A stretch of 64,000 nt of DNA. Origin: JAIBAJ01 sp965284645 (GTDB lineage Bacteria; Bacteroidota; Bacteroidia; JAIBAJ01). Positions 17,701 through 25,470 of the stretch are shown here, piece by piece. A program made the position numbers and the translations under genes. The DNA is taken from the NCBI GenBank assembly GCA_965284645.1, contig OZ260106.1, positions 2,914,001 to 2,978,000 on the forward strand, read 5' to 3'. How positions within the stretch are numbered: position 1 is the first letter of the stretch; the number at the start of each line of letters is the position of its first letter. The notes under the pieces were generated by a model that was not told the DNA's origin, ran no database searches, and worked only from the letters and a program-made list of their open reading frames with translations.

Positions 17701-18110
17701 GTCAGGTTAGAACTCCCTGAAATGTAATAATCCTTTTGTGGGTCCTTGTCGTTGTGCTTATATAAATATGCTTTTGCGTGGCAAAAGTTTGGTTCAAGTG
17801 TTTTTGCAATTACCTTGTCAAGTTCTAAAAAAGCAACTGCTTCTTGTGCAACTTTACTAAGTTTTAAAGATGCGTCAATATTGATGTCTTCGTTTAAAAG
17901 GTCGAGTGCTCTGTCCTTGTCAAAGTCGAAGTTTACAATGTCGCCAAGTATGAATTTGTATTCATCAATTTTGTCCTTTGTTTCTTTAGATAAATAAGCC
18001 AAAGCACCAACCGTAAAATATCCAGTTACTATGGATAGCTTTCCTGTCTGTGTATATTTTGAAATCCACTCGTGGACTTTAAGATTTTCGTTTTCGTTGT
18101 CTAGTATCAT
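14718..18110 (-). CDS. SNF2-type helicase with N-terminal phospholipase-D nuclease-like domain
   Basis: 1130 residues. The first ~190 residues carry a PLD-like module: HAKAYLY (His111, Lys113) followed by ISGSSNLTEAG, one HxK half-site of the kind seen in NgoFVII/BfiI-like nucleases and DrmC. A superfamily 2 helicase core follows: Walker A ADAVGLGKTWTA near 280, DESHN near 366, LSATPINN, and the C-terminal lobe with ATDALSEGQNLQ and HWNPVRVIQRMGRIDRLG near 850. The last 150 residues are unassigned. It most likely translocates DNA and cleaves unmodified targets with the methyltransferase, to which it is coupled by ATGA. The aspartate of a classical HxKxxxxD motif is absent. Confidence 0.9.
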   Translation of the reverse strand: MILDNENENLKVHEWISKYTQTGKLSIVTGYFTVGALAYLSKETKDKIDEYKFILGDIVNFDFDKDRALDLLNEDINIDASLKLSKVAQEAVAFLELDKVIAKTLEPNFCHAKAYLYKHNDKDPQKDYYISGSSNLTEAGVGLKTTNNVELNIGSFGSDPQYNELIKWFEGLWSRPQAHEYKTVVDGNGSVNRIQFKQYLIDEIKKIFTEYSPNQLYYKVLFELFGDELLLEKDNPEFNRQIGRLENTVVYNSLYEFQQKGVLSLIKMLQKHNGAILADAVGLGKTWTALAVMKFYQLQGREVILICPKKLQNNWRIYQKNQNSKFEKDQFEYFLRFHTDLTDDLMEKYHDRADRMFINEKPKLFVIDESHNLRNDKSKRYKFLVDQIISQNEDVKVLMLSATPINNSLMDIRNQFKLIVGGNAKGFEESLDIKNIDYTFRAVQKAFNEWTLETEPKIGEFIKKLPPNFFKLTDSLTVARTRKMIEGHQDGLEFPKKTKPENIFVTPKQIGNFESFEELFDHFPPMLSGYQPSFYIDEFEDADILHDEKQRDHFLVKMMYILLVKRLESSWFSFQSTTEKILAHHQNALDRIKQFQETKKETGWNEAQPSLFDDDDVLANLEDFTLGKKRKTLLMDIDRSGNIENYKKDLKADIEALQLLQSNLVQFERKIAKEINKPRNYSSEDDKLETLVNRIVKKRQAGENGGNAKVLIFTVYKDTAFYLFEQLTARGFNNVAAVSGDTSIVWNEEGETKKYEPILERFAPFTKLFREKEWTFEPSSKVISINQQFDEWQKWIAENDKRTYEKLQNPIDILIATDALSEGQNLQDCDLVINYDIHWNPVRVIQRMGRIDRLGSPNTKIFGINFWPSNNINSYLNLQGRIEQRMAAMKLAGSEVHLDFSDTFKEMAEDENLEQKQKARMLEQMQSSWDEIDTEKSLGFDDFSLETFRQELLEELKKNEKFYKSLPNGIYTGFKAIQEVCPQEGMIALLGYPSKPTKANNFEYKGYELIYIDHSGKSVFLNQKEVLEALAKHKEEIRFVPKAIDQGESKSIEHLSAALSAWLKSQATEEEVQEDGTVKQKMGKASLDMLNKLKSGSKTAIQKLKDEGSASQKFNKDNFDLITWFIVSNK

Positions 18111-18360
18111 TTGCTTGGCATCTCTGTTTTTATTAATTCTTTTGGATCTACTTCCAAAATTTTTTGCTTAGGTCTTTACACTTGTCTATTAACGTTTTGG
18201 GGGCAGAGACAGTAAGCGAATTTACAGATAAAAGTTTATTTAAAGAGAGGATGCGAAGTTCTTCACCAAAAGCTCTATACGAAGTGCTAAATCGCTTATT
18301 GCCTTTGCCCACTGTTATGCCCAGTGTTATATTATTTTAATGCATCATCCGTAAATTTTG

Positions 18361-19122
18361 TTAAGGGTCAATAAATACAAATGCAACGCCTATTACACCA
18401 ATTGCAGGATTCGCAAACCCTCCAACCCCTAAACATACTCCCACGAAAAATTTAGTTGTCCGCCCTCCTCTAAATTCAAATATTTTATTTAGTAAATCGC
18501 TTTTTATTTTAAGGCCGTTGTCTAAATGGTTTGGCATTTCTGCAAGGCGTTTTGGCAACTCTAATGAAATTATTTTTTCACGGAGTAAGTTTGCAAGTTT
18601 TCTAGATTTACTTAAAATAGTCCTACCCGTCCGTTTACTAAACTCCATAATTTTGGCAATACAGTCACCTAAAAAATTTATTCTCGGACTCATTGAAATA
18701 TAGAAGTCATGGTCGGAAAACATTTTTAAATAGTTATCATAGTAGTTGTCTTGTTGGTTAGATTTTACACTGTCTTGTGAAATTGGCTTTATTGTCATTG
18801 CCTTAATATTTTGGTAAAAAAGTTTCCAATCATTTTCTTCGATTTGTCTGCTGTAACCATAGCGAAAGTATGTCAAGAATGTTTTTAAAAACGTTTGATA
18901 TTCTATATTGTCTTTTGAGCGGTCAATTAATCTGATTAAGTTGTCAGGCAGATAATAGATTATTTGAGTTTCTTTAATCTTGTGCGATGTGAGATAGAAA
19001 AGAACTGAAGGGTCGAGAATTACTTCATCATAATCTAACGTAAAATGTCCGTGTCCGTGAAAGTGAAAATGATTTCTGCCGTCACCTAATAAGTCAATGT
19101 CAAAGTGCATACGTGTCCTCAT
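18361..19122 (-). CDS. Unknown protein: PIN-like N-terminus and C-terminal hydrophobic segment
   Basis: 253 residues, not recognised. It starts MRTRMHFDIDLLGDG followed by a histidine-rich HFHFHGHGHF. Next comes VILDPSVLFYLTS...IIYYLPDNLIRLI, which looks like the opening strand-helix of a PIN domain (Asp then hydrophobic strand), though the later acidic residues are not obvious. A basic stretch (LSKSRKLANLLREK) precedes a C-terminal hydrophobic run, FFVGVCLGVGGF-ANPAIGVIGVAFVF, able to span a membrane. It lies upstream of the helicase on the same strand, separated by 250 bp, so it probably has its own promoter. A membrane-active or RNase effector is a guess. Confidence 0.55.
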   Translation of the reverse strand: MRTRMHFDIDLLGDGRNHFHFHGHGHFTLDYDEVILDPSVLFYLTSHKIKETQIIYYLPDNLIRLIDRSKDNIEYQTFLKTFLTYFRYGYSRQIEENDWKLFYQNIKAMTIKPISQDSVKSNQQDNYYDNYLKMFSDHDFYISMSPRINFLGDCIAKIMEFSKRTGRTILSKSRKLANLLREKIISLELPKRLAEMPNHLDNGLKIKSDLLNKIFEFRGGRTTKFFVGVCLGVGGFANPAIGVIGVAFVFIDP

Positions 19123-19450
19123 TTATTTGTTTATATTATTTTATTTCTGTCTGCTGTTGTGTCGGTCTTAAAATTGGGCAAAAATTTCCTGTATCTGCCT
19201 TTCCATTTCCCCATACCAATATCTGCCTTCAAAAATAGTAGGAAATAATCTACAAAAATGGCAGTTTATAAAATTTACTTTCCCTTAATTTACAGCACCT
19301 ATGTGTAAACTGATAGCTAGATTGTGTGCTATTCTTATGGATAGTTAATCACCTGCTATTTCCTTCTTCCGTTTCTACAACATAACAGCAAAGCAATAAT
19401 TATATCAACTCTCCATTCAAACCACCAAAACCCAAGTATCCGCACACTCT
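19123..19450. other. Intergenic stretch with no recognised feature
   Basis: AT-rich sequence upstream of the PIN-like gene, with no plausible coding frame. It probably holds that gene's promoter, but no convincing TAnnTTTG box was picked out. Confidence 0.4.
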
Positions 19451-19595
19451 CCGGGCAGGGATAGCAGCGGAAAACCCACAGCGGCCTAAGCGTAAGCGAA
19501 AGGCGCGAGGATTTGCAGCGAATAGCCCGGCCCGAACGCCCCAGGTAGAATGCTACATTTTTAGTAGAAAGGTTTTTGGGGGCGGAGGGGCACGA
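19451..19595 (-). repeat. Composite repeat, copy B (subfamily 1)
   Basis: Read on the minus strand it holds GGGGCGTTCGGG, CCGGGCTATTCGCTGCAAA, TCCTCGCGCC, GGCCGCTGTGGG and CTATCCCTGCCCGG, in the order of copy A. A GTGCCCC remnant of the box lies at the 19595 end. An AT-rich run of TTAAAAATTA words follows to about 19660. It lies upstream of the PIN-like gene and downstream of the PhoX gene. Confidence 0.8.
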
Positions 19596-19698
19596 CTAAT
19601 TAATTAAAAATTAGGGAATTAAAAATTAAAAATTGGGGAAAAATGAGAAATTAGAAAGAGAAAATAGAAAAGAGAAAATAGAAGTGAGAAAAGTGGAG

Positions 19699-21150
19699 TT
19701 AGAACCCGGTGATGGCAACTACGCAGGACTTATTAAACGGTGGGGGATTGTTGGGATTGGGATGCTGGATGGACACAAAATAAGTCTTACCATCGGGGGT
19801 AAACATATTACCGGTAGTTTCACAACCCTCGGGCGCCATTATGAACCTATGCAAATCATCTAAACTCACCTTGTCAAGATTGGGCTCCAAGAAATAAACT
19901 TCATTGTAGGTTTCGCCCTTGGCTTTGATGGCTTCACTGGCCTTTCCGTTCAATTGCCCCTGCGAATCTTCACTTATAACTAACCATTCCTTGCCGTTTA
20001 TTTTGGCCGAAGTCATGGCATCAGGACTAGCGAAACAGAAATTTCCATCCTTCTCTGAAACGCCACCATTCAAATACACCCGAATTCGATTGGTGTTTAA
20101 ATCCAATTCTAAAATTCTACCATACGGATCTTCGTATTCCTGTCCCTTCTTTTTGCACAAAGCCTCCAAATGCTTGGCCGGTCTTCCACCCCACCCTACT
20201 TCGTTGTAAAAATCAAAATGCGACGAGCCCGATTCGGCAATGTACAATTTGTTCCCAACCCGTTGAATCCATTCTTGGTCGATAAACAAGGTCGCTCCAC
20301 GTTTAACCGCTGCATCAATGGCATTTTCTCGGGTTTTATCATCGGCTGGCAAGGCTAACCAAGTTGGAAACCCATCATCGGCGGCTTCTTGGTATGCAAA
20401 AAGCTCTCCCTTGGAATAATCGCCCGGTTTTTCGGCTACAAATTTGAAAAGGATGGATGGCTTGTTATCCGAACTCAAATAAACGGTTTTATCATCGGGC
20501 ATAAACTCGGCATCTTCATGACGGTACCTCCCAAACGTTTTAATTTTACCTATAGCCTGGAAGGTTTTGGGGTCTACTTCCACCGCCCATCCGTAGTTTA
20601 AATAACGTGGCTTCCCTCCAATCGCCGATGTATCCTTTATGCCTGATTCTTTCCAAATTTCTAAATTGGAAGTTGGAAATTCCTCCTCCATGGTAACAAT
20701 GGTTCCGTGCGGAGTTAATCCTCCACCACAGTTTCTGTAAGTCTCCCCCACACTCGAGAAATCAACAGCCTGCTTATTCCCCACTTGTTGCCATTTTCCA
20801 TCTACCTTTTTAATCTCAAACATGGTGGCACCACCTCCATCACCCAAAATAGCATTGGATTGACGGCCTTCCTGACTCACATAAAGCCAACCGTGCTCCG
20901 ACGAATTTTGAATAGGTACGTAAACAACCATATCCTGCTCCGCTTTCCCAGGAGCTACCACGCCTTTGGCATTGTATACATCGTCGCCTGCCGAATACAA
21001 CACCTGGTAGCTAAAACCAGGAGGCAATTGCAGGGTTTTGTTGGTATAGTTGTAAGGAATGGACTTAAAAGGAATATTTTGTGCAAATCCTTGAACCAAA
21101 GAGGTAGTAAAAGCCCAAAACAAAAGGGTGGAAATCGGTTTGTTCATCAT
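19699..21150 (-). CDS. PhoX-like (DUF839) secreted phosphatase family protein
   Basis: 483 residues with a Sec-type signal (MMNKPISTLLFWAF...GFAQ). The mature part is a PhoX-like beta-propeller: NCGGGLTPHGTIVTMEEEF corresponds to the TPWGTWLTCEE motif of PhoX, and RHEDAEFMPDDKTVYLSSDN to the H-E-D metal-ligand segment. A late PEGCETTGNMFTPDGKTYFVSIQHP matches the C-terminal PDN-like strand. PhoX enzymes are calcium/iron-dependent alkaline phosphatases and usually leave by Tat; here no twin arginine is seen. Substrate not established. Next gene upstream is the pirin-like one on the same strand. Confidence 0.85.
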   Translation of the reverse strand: MMNKPISTLLFWAFTTSLVQGFAQNIPFKSIPYNYTNKTLQLPPGFSYQVLYSAGDDVYNAKGVVAPGKAEQDMVVYVPIQNSSEHGWLYVSQEGRQSNAILGDGGGATMFEIKKVDGKWQQVGNKQAVDFSSVGETYRNCGGGLTPHGTIVTMEEEFPTSNLEIWKESGIKDTSAIGGKPRYLNYGWAVEVDPKTFQAIGKIKTFGRYRHEDAEFMPDDKTVYLSSDNKPSILFKFVAEKPGDYSKGELFAYQEAADDGFPTWLALPADDKTRENAIDAAVKRGATLFIDQEWIQRVGNKLYIAESGSSHFDFYNEVGWGGRPAKHLEALCKKKGQEYEDPYGRILELDLNTNRIRVYLNGGVSEKDGNFCFASPDAMTSAKINGKEWLVISEDSQGQLNGKASEAIKAKGETYNEVYFLEPNLDKVSLDDLHRFIMAPEGCETTGNMFTPDGKTYFVSIQHPNPNNPPPFNKSCVVAITGF

Positions 21151-21259
21151 TGCAAAGTAAACGAATTGAAAATTAAAATCGAGGTTAAATCATAATTAAT
21201 TTTCAAACCCTTTCTGTAGCTTTCAATCTAAACCTAAGCTTCCAAAACAGGAACATTCG

Positions 21260-22228
21260 CTATTTTTTACCGTCCACCAAATCGGGATTGCCCATTTTGC
21301 CTGTTTGGTAATTTTGGATGCATTGCCTGATTTCGGCTTCGGTATTCATAACGAATGGACCGTAACTGTAAACCGGTTCATTCAAAGGCTGCCCCCCTAA
21401 AACCAAAATATCAGCCCCTTCTTTTGAAAACAATGGTATGGTTTCTTTACCTCTTTCGTACAATCCTACCTGATTAGCATTCAATATTTTATTCTCACTT
21501 GTCTCAACCTTTCCTTTTGCCACATACACAAAGGCATTGTGCGTGGCATTGGTTGGTATCTCAATCTTTCCATTCGGTTTCAATTGAATATGAAAATAGA
21601 AAGCGGGCGACAACAATTCAATTTTTGATTTCGCACCCAGGAGCTCACCTAAAATTACCTTGGCTGAATAATCTTTGGTTTTCAAGTTGGCCATTTTATC
21701 CTCTCGGTGAACATCGGTAGCCGGGGCTGCGAATTTGTATTTTGCCGGCATATTCAACCAGATTTGAAAACCGTGGTAAAATCCTCCTTCCTCATAAAGC
21801 TTTTGTCCGGTTTCTTCCATATGTATGGCTCCACGTCCGGAGGTAAACATCATAAAATCCCCTCGTCCGATTTGAAAATCATAATTTAAACTATCCCGGT
21901 GATGCCCTGTGCCGGAAAGGAAATACGTGGTAGGAACAATACCGGCATGTGGATGGGCATTTACCCGCAACGGTTCACTTTTGGCTTGTAGGTTTACCGG
22001 ACCAAACTCATCGAAAAGCACATAGGGCGAAACATAATCGTTTTGATCACCGGCAAATGCTCGGAGAATGGGCAAAGTTCCTACCTTTTCTTTGGAGGTA
22101 TTCAATATCCGATGAACCGGTCTATTTCCTTTGGCATCGATTAAACCAAAACTACCTTTAAGAAGCTGGGGAATGGCTACCGTGGCTCCTAAAATGGCTG
22201 ATCCTTTGAAAAACTGACGTCTAAACAT
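21260..22228 (-). CDS. Exported pirin-family protein
   Basis: 322 residues. The first residues, MFRRQFFKGSAILGATVAIPQL, form a twin-arginine signal (RRQFFKG then hydrophobic). The body is a bicupin: DEFGPVNL, NAHPHAGIVPTTYFLSGTGHHRDS with the metal-binding histidines, GDFMMFTSGRGAIHMEE, and a second cupin ending YSYGPFVMNTEAEIRQCIQNYQTGKMG, the standard pirin C-terminus. Pirins bind iron; some are quercetinases or regulators. Most are cytoplasmic, so the Tat signal is notable. It lies between the DUF6340 and PhoX-like genes on the same strand, with spacing of 20 and 109 bp. Confidence 0.88.
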   Translation of the reverse strand: MFRRQFFKGSAILGATVAIPQLLKGSFGLIDAKGNRPVHRILNTSKEKVGTLPILRAFAGDQNDYVSPYVLFDEFGPVNLQAKSEPLRVNAHPHAGIVPTTYFLSGTGHHRDSLNYDFQIGRGDFMMFTSGRGAIHMEETGQKLYEEGGFYHGFQIWLNMPAKYKFAAPATDVHREDKMANLKTKDYSAKVILGELLGAKSKIELLSPAFYFHIQLKPNGKIEIPTNATHNAFVYVAKGKVETSENKILNANQVGLYERGKETIPLFSKEGADILVLGGQPLNEPVYSYGPFVMNTEAEIRQCIQNYQTGKMGNPDLVDGKK

Positions 22229-22248
22229 AAATAAGGTAAAAATAGTGT

Positions 22249-23292
22249 TTATTCTTTTTTGTCCATTTGCACGTCCAGTCTGTTTATTTCGTCCATTCTG
22301 CGTTTGAGTTGAACAATATAATCCCTAGCCATAGCATTGTGAAATTTGTAGGCCGAACGGTTGGCCCAATCCAAGGCTAAATCATGCTTTCCAAGCACTT
22401 CAGAGGCTACTGCCAAATTGTAGGTAGCCCTTCCTGCAACTTTCTCATCCTGGCTGTTGGATAATTCCTTCCAAATTTCGGCCGCCTTTTCCCATTGGTT
22501 GGCATCTGCTAAACGAACGGCTTGTTTCATCCTTGGTTCTTTCTTTGCCTTTGAATAATAACTGCGATCGATACTAGTCCACCGAGCCGCTATTCGATTG
22601 GAATAAACTTGTCCGCCTTCAAAAGCCGTTTTCATTACGGCCTGTTCTGGATTTAAAAGTGCTGTACGAGCGGCAATATCGGTTGGACCTTCGGCTGTAA
22701 ACTGCATTTGGTTATACATTTGATGTTGATCCAAAATGGCCCCATTTCCCTTTTGATAAATCCTCCAGCCCATGGTAACTTTCACATTTTCGGTGGCAGC
22801 GAAATATTTTTGAATCACATCCTTCTTATTCACCCTAGTTGTTCGTTGCAAAGGGCGCGACGCAAGGGCAATATCACTATCAAACACTTCGATGGCCAAA
22901 ACGGCATCCGCATTAAACTGCTGGCAAAGTTGATTGATAGTTGGGGTATTCAAAGGATCAGGAAAATAACCCACACCACTTCCTTCCAAATACCGATTGG
23001 CTAAAACAAAGTTGTATCGCGGACTATTGGCCATTTGCGACCGCAATCCTTCCAAGGCATTTTCGGCGCCTTTTCGGTCGGTAAACATAAATTCACCGGT
23101 AAAAAGTCCTTCCATCGCGTTCATCCAAGCATTCTGTTGGTCGGGCTTATACCGGTTCACCAACACTATCGTCTTAATTTGGGGGTCAATTGTAATATCG
23201 GCGGGTTTCAATACTTCGATCCGGGCCGTGTGCATGCAGGAACTCAATCCTAATACCAGCAATAAAGCAAAAAAGGGTAGATGGTTTTTCAT
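22249..23292 (-). CDS. DUF6340-type lipoprotein
   Basis: 347 residues with a lipoprotein signal ending LGLSSCMH (Cys19). The N-terminal part has DPQIKTIVLVNRYKPD, typical of Bacteroidota DUF6340 proteins, then FNADAVLAIEVFDSDIA and KVTMGWRIYQKGNGAILDQHQM. The C-terminal region (QWEKAAEIWKELSNSQDEKVAGRATYNLAVASEVLGKHDLALDWANRS) is a TPR-like helical hairpin pair. It is expected in the periplasm or outer membrane. Function is unknown. It is divergent from lpdA, with 130 bp between the starts. Confidence 0.8.
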   Translation of the reverse strand: MKNHLPFFALLLVLGLSSCMHTARIEVLKPADITIDPQIKTIVLVNRYKPDQQNAWMNAMEGLFTGEFMFTDRKGAENALEGLRSQMANSPRYNFVLANRYLEGSGVGYFPDPLNTPTINQLCQQFNADAVLAIEVFDSDIALASRPLQRTTRVNKKDVIQKYFAATENVKVTMGWRIYQKGNGAILDQHQMYNQMQFTAEGPTDIAARTALLNPEQAVMKTAFEGGQVYSNRIAARWTSIDRSYYSKAKKEPRMKQAVRLADANQWEKAAEIWKELSNSQDEKVAGRATYNLAVASEVLGKHDLALDWANRSAYKFHNAMARDYIVQLKRRMDEINRLDVQMDKKE

Positions 23293-23399
23293 ATGACAGC
23301 TTTTTCTTCAAACCATGCAAACATCTTACCAAAATGTTCAGGTTTGAAAATCTTCAATAAAAATATGCAAACAATCGACTCTTTAAAAATGAACATCCT

Positions 23400-23407
23400 T
23401 ACCTTCG
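23400..23407 (+). promoter_or_regulatory. Candidate -7 box of lpdA
   Basis: TACCTTCG differs from TAnnTTTG at one base and ends 16 nt before the ATG at 23423. Confidence 0.35.
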
Positions 23408-23422
23408 CGCCAGAAATTACTT

Positions 23423-24826
23423 ATGGAAAAATTCGACGTTACCGTTATCGGTTCAGGACCAGGTGGATATGTAGCTGCAATTCGTTGCGCACAATTGGGT
23501 TTCAAAACTGCCATCATCGAAAAATATCCCACCTTGGGAGGCACTTGTTTGAATGTGGGTTGCATTCCCTCCAAAGCCTTGCTCGATAGTTCCGAACATT
23601 TCCACAATGCCATTCATAACTTTCGTGAACATGGTATTTTGACTGATTCGGTTCAAGCCGATTTGGATCAAATGATCAAACGCAAAGATGGCGTGGTGAA
23701 AGCCAATGTGGATGGCGTGAATTTCTTGATGAAGAAAAACAAAATAACTGTTTTTCAAGGTGTTGGTTCTTTTGAATCGGCCACCCAAATCAAAATCACC
23801 AAAGACGATGGCAAAAGCGATGTCATCGAATCCGATAAAACCATCATTGCTACGGGCTCCAAACCGGCTTCCCTACCCGGTATCGAAGTCGATAAAAAAA
23901 GAATTATCACCAGCACCGAAGCCTTGAAAATGAAGGAAATTCCGGAACACCTCATCGTTATTGGTGGTGGTGTTATTGGTTTGGAATTGGGTTCGGTTTA
24001 TGCTCGCCTTGGCTCTAAAGTTTCGGTTATCGAATACCTTGACCGCATTATTCCGGGAATGGACGGCAGTCTCAGCAAGGAGTTGCAACGTGTTTTGGGT
24101 AAAATTGGCTTCCAGTTTTTCATGAGCCACAAAGTTTCGGGTGTAAAGGCTAAGGGCAAAACTGTTACGGTTACAGCTACCGATAAAAATGGGAAAGACG
24201 CGGAATTCAAAGGCGATTTCTGCCTAGTGGCTGTAGGTAGAAAAGCGTATACGGATGGCTTAGGACTTGATAAAATTGGCATCAAAACCGACGAGCGTGG
24301 ACGAATTGAAGTGAATGGCCATTTACAAACCAATGTACCAAATATTTACGCGGTAGGCGATGTAGTAAAAGGTGCCATGCTTGCCCATAAAGCTGAAGAG
24401 GAAGGTGTTTTTGTGGCTGAATGCATTGCCGGACAAAAACCACATATCAATTACAACGCCATTCCCGGAGTTGTTTATACCTGGCCCGAAGTAGCTGGGG
24501 TTGGATTTACCGAAGAGCAACTCAAACAGGAGGGTCGAAAATACAAATCCGGACAATTTCCATTCCGAGCCTTGGGTCGTGCCCGTGCGAGCATGGATTT
24601 GGATGGTTTTGTTAAAATTTTGGCCGATGCCGAAACCGACGAAGTATTGGGAATGCATATCATTGGTGCCCGCGCTGCCGATATGATTGGTGAAGGTGTT
24701 ACAGCCTTGGAATTCCGCGCCAGTGCTGAGGATTTAGCCCGTATGAGCCATGCCCACCCTACGTATATGGAGGCCATCAAGGAGGCAGCCTTGGATGTGA
24801 GTGGTAAACGTGCCATTCATATGTAA
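23423..24826 (+). CDS. lpdA: Dihydrolipoyl dehydrogenase
   Basis: 467 residues, normal family length. FAD-binding GSGPGGYVAAIRCAQ lies at the N-terminus, the redox-active disulfide is in GGTCLNVGCIPSKALL, the NAD-binding GGGVIGLELGSVYARLG is central, and the C-terminal interface HAHPTYMEAIKEAAL carries the catalytic His-Glu pair. The enzyme reoxidises dihydrolipoamide in pyruvate and 2-oxoglutarate dehydrogenase or glycine cleavage complexes. No E1 or E2 gene lies in the window, so it is a stand-alone gene here. Confidence 0.97.
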   Translation: MEKFDVTVIGSGPGGYVAAIRCAQLGFKTAIIEKYPTLGGTCLNVGCIPSKALLDSSEHFHNAIHNFREHGILTDSVQADLDQMIKRKDGVVKANVDGVNFLMKKNKITVFQGVGSFESATQIKITKDDGKSDVIESDKTIIATGSKPASLPGIEVDKKRIITSTEALKMKEIPEHLIVIGGGVIGLELGSVYARLGSKVSVIEYLDRIIPGMDGSLSKELQRVLGKIGFQFFMSHKVSGVKAKGKTVTVTATDKNGKDAEFKGDFCLVAVGRKAYTDGLGLDKIGIKTDERGRIEVNGHLQTNVPNIYAVGDVVKGAMLAHKAEEEGVFVAECIAGQKPHINYNAIPGVVYTWPEVAGVGFTEEQLKQEGRKYKSGQFPFRALGRARASMDLDGFVKILADAETDEVLGMHIIGARAADMIGEGVTALEFRASAEDLARMSHAHPTYMEAIKEAALDVSGKRAIHM

Positions 24827-24832
24827 GTTTAT

Positions 24833-25074
24833 TTGGCGTGCCCCCTCCGCCCAAAAACAGTGTACCCCGATCCATCAGTTTCAGGGGGGCGTTCGGGTCA
24901 GGCTATCGCTAATACTCCTCGTCCGGCGCAAGGCTACACCATGCAAGCTTATTTGAAATTTTGCTGTTAACTTGGCTTTTACTTCTTCGTACCCTTTGGT
25001 TGAAGGTGTAGCCCTGCACCGTCCTGTGGGGTATCACGCTCTATCCTTGCCCGGAGCGACGTAGTGGAAATTTA
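24833..25074 (+). repeat. Composite repeat, copy C (subfamily 2, with internal insertion)
   Basis: It opens TTGGCGTGCCCCC, then GGGGGGCGTTCGGGTC, GGCTATCGCTAATACTCCTC, and ends TGTGGGGTATCACGCTCTATCC with TTGCCCGG. The centre differs from subfamily 1. Between the two conserved parts lies about 90 bp flanked by GGCTACACC and its complement GGTGTAGCC, so the middle can form its own hairpin. It sits between the convergent lpdA and propeller genes. Confidence 0.75.
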
Positions 25075-25087
25075 GTTTTGGTGGTTT

Positions 25088-25265
25088 AACCCAGATTACG
25101 CATTAGAAATCGTAATGAAGCTTTCAAATGCAATAAAGACGAGGGTTTCAGGTTAATTTTTGGGTGAAGGAATAGTAAACTATTTTGAAGTCAAAAATTG
25201 TTCTGAAATCCTTGTATTTGAAGCAGTTGGAAGCTGTAATAGATTTCTAATGCTGAATTTGGGTT
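25088..25265. repeat. MITE-like 178-bp dispersed repeat, copy 2
   Basis: Same length and orientation as the element at 3880-4057, with six base differences by manual comparison and the same terminal inverted repeats. It lies immediately after the composite repeat copy C, in the convergent interval before the propeller gene. No coding frame of interest is inside. Confidence 0.75.
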
Positions 25266-25316
25266 TAATACGGTTTTAACCTAATAAATTCAAATCGAAT
25301 GAAACTTTTATTTGTT

Positions 25317-25382
25317 CGTTTTGGGAACAGAGGCAGTATGCAAATTTATGGCTAAATCGATTTTTAAAGATCAGCTGAAAGT
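25317..25382. other. 66-bp stretch resembling 18193-18258
   Basis: Both begin CGTTTTGGG and share CAGAG, CAGTA, AATTTA and TTTAAAGA blocks in order, about two thirds identical by eye. The remainder of 25266-25470 has no recognised feature. Confidence 0.35.
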
Positions 25383-25470
25383 GAGCCACTAAAACTAAAT
25401 CCGAAATGCGAAGGTGAATGTTGGATTTGTTCCTTGTTTCGTGTTGCCCTATTTTTTCAGTTTTTGAAGT

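Noticed and set aside
10697..19122. Complete DISARM or BREX system
   Set aside because: Only helicase and methyltransferase homologues are recognisable; DrmA, DrmB, PglZ and BrxC equivalents are not in the window.
19633..19863. Short plus-strand frame starting in low-complexity DNA
   Set aside because: It overlaps the PhoX-like gene on the other strand and starts in an AT-rich run of GAGAAA-type words.
23453..24816. Several minus-strand frames antisense to lpdA
   Set aside because: These are shadows of the strongly biased codons of lpdA, with no domains.
24833..25074. Riboswitch or structured RNA
   Set aside because: The structure belongs to a dispersed repeat in a convergent interval, not a 5' leader.
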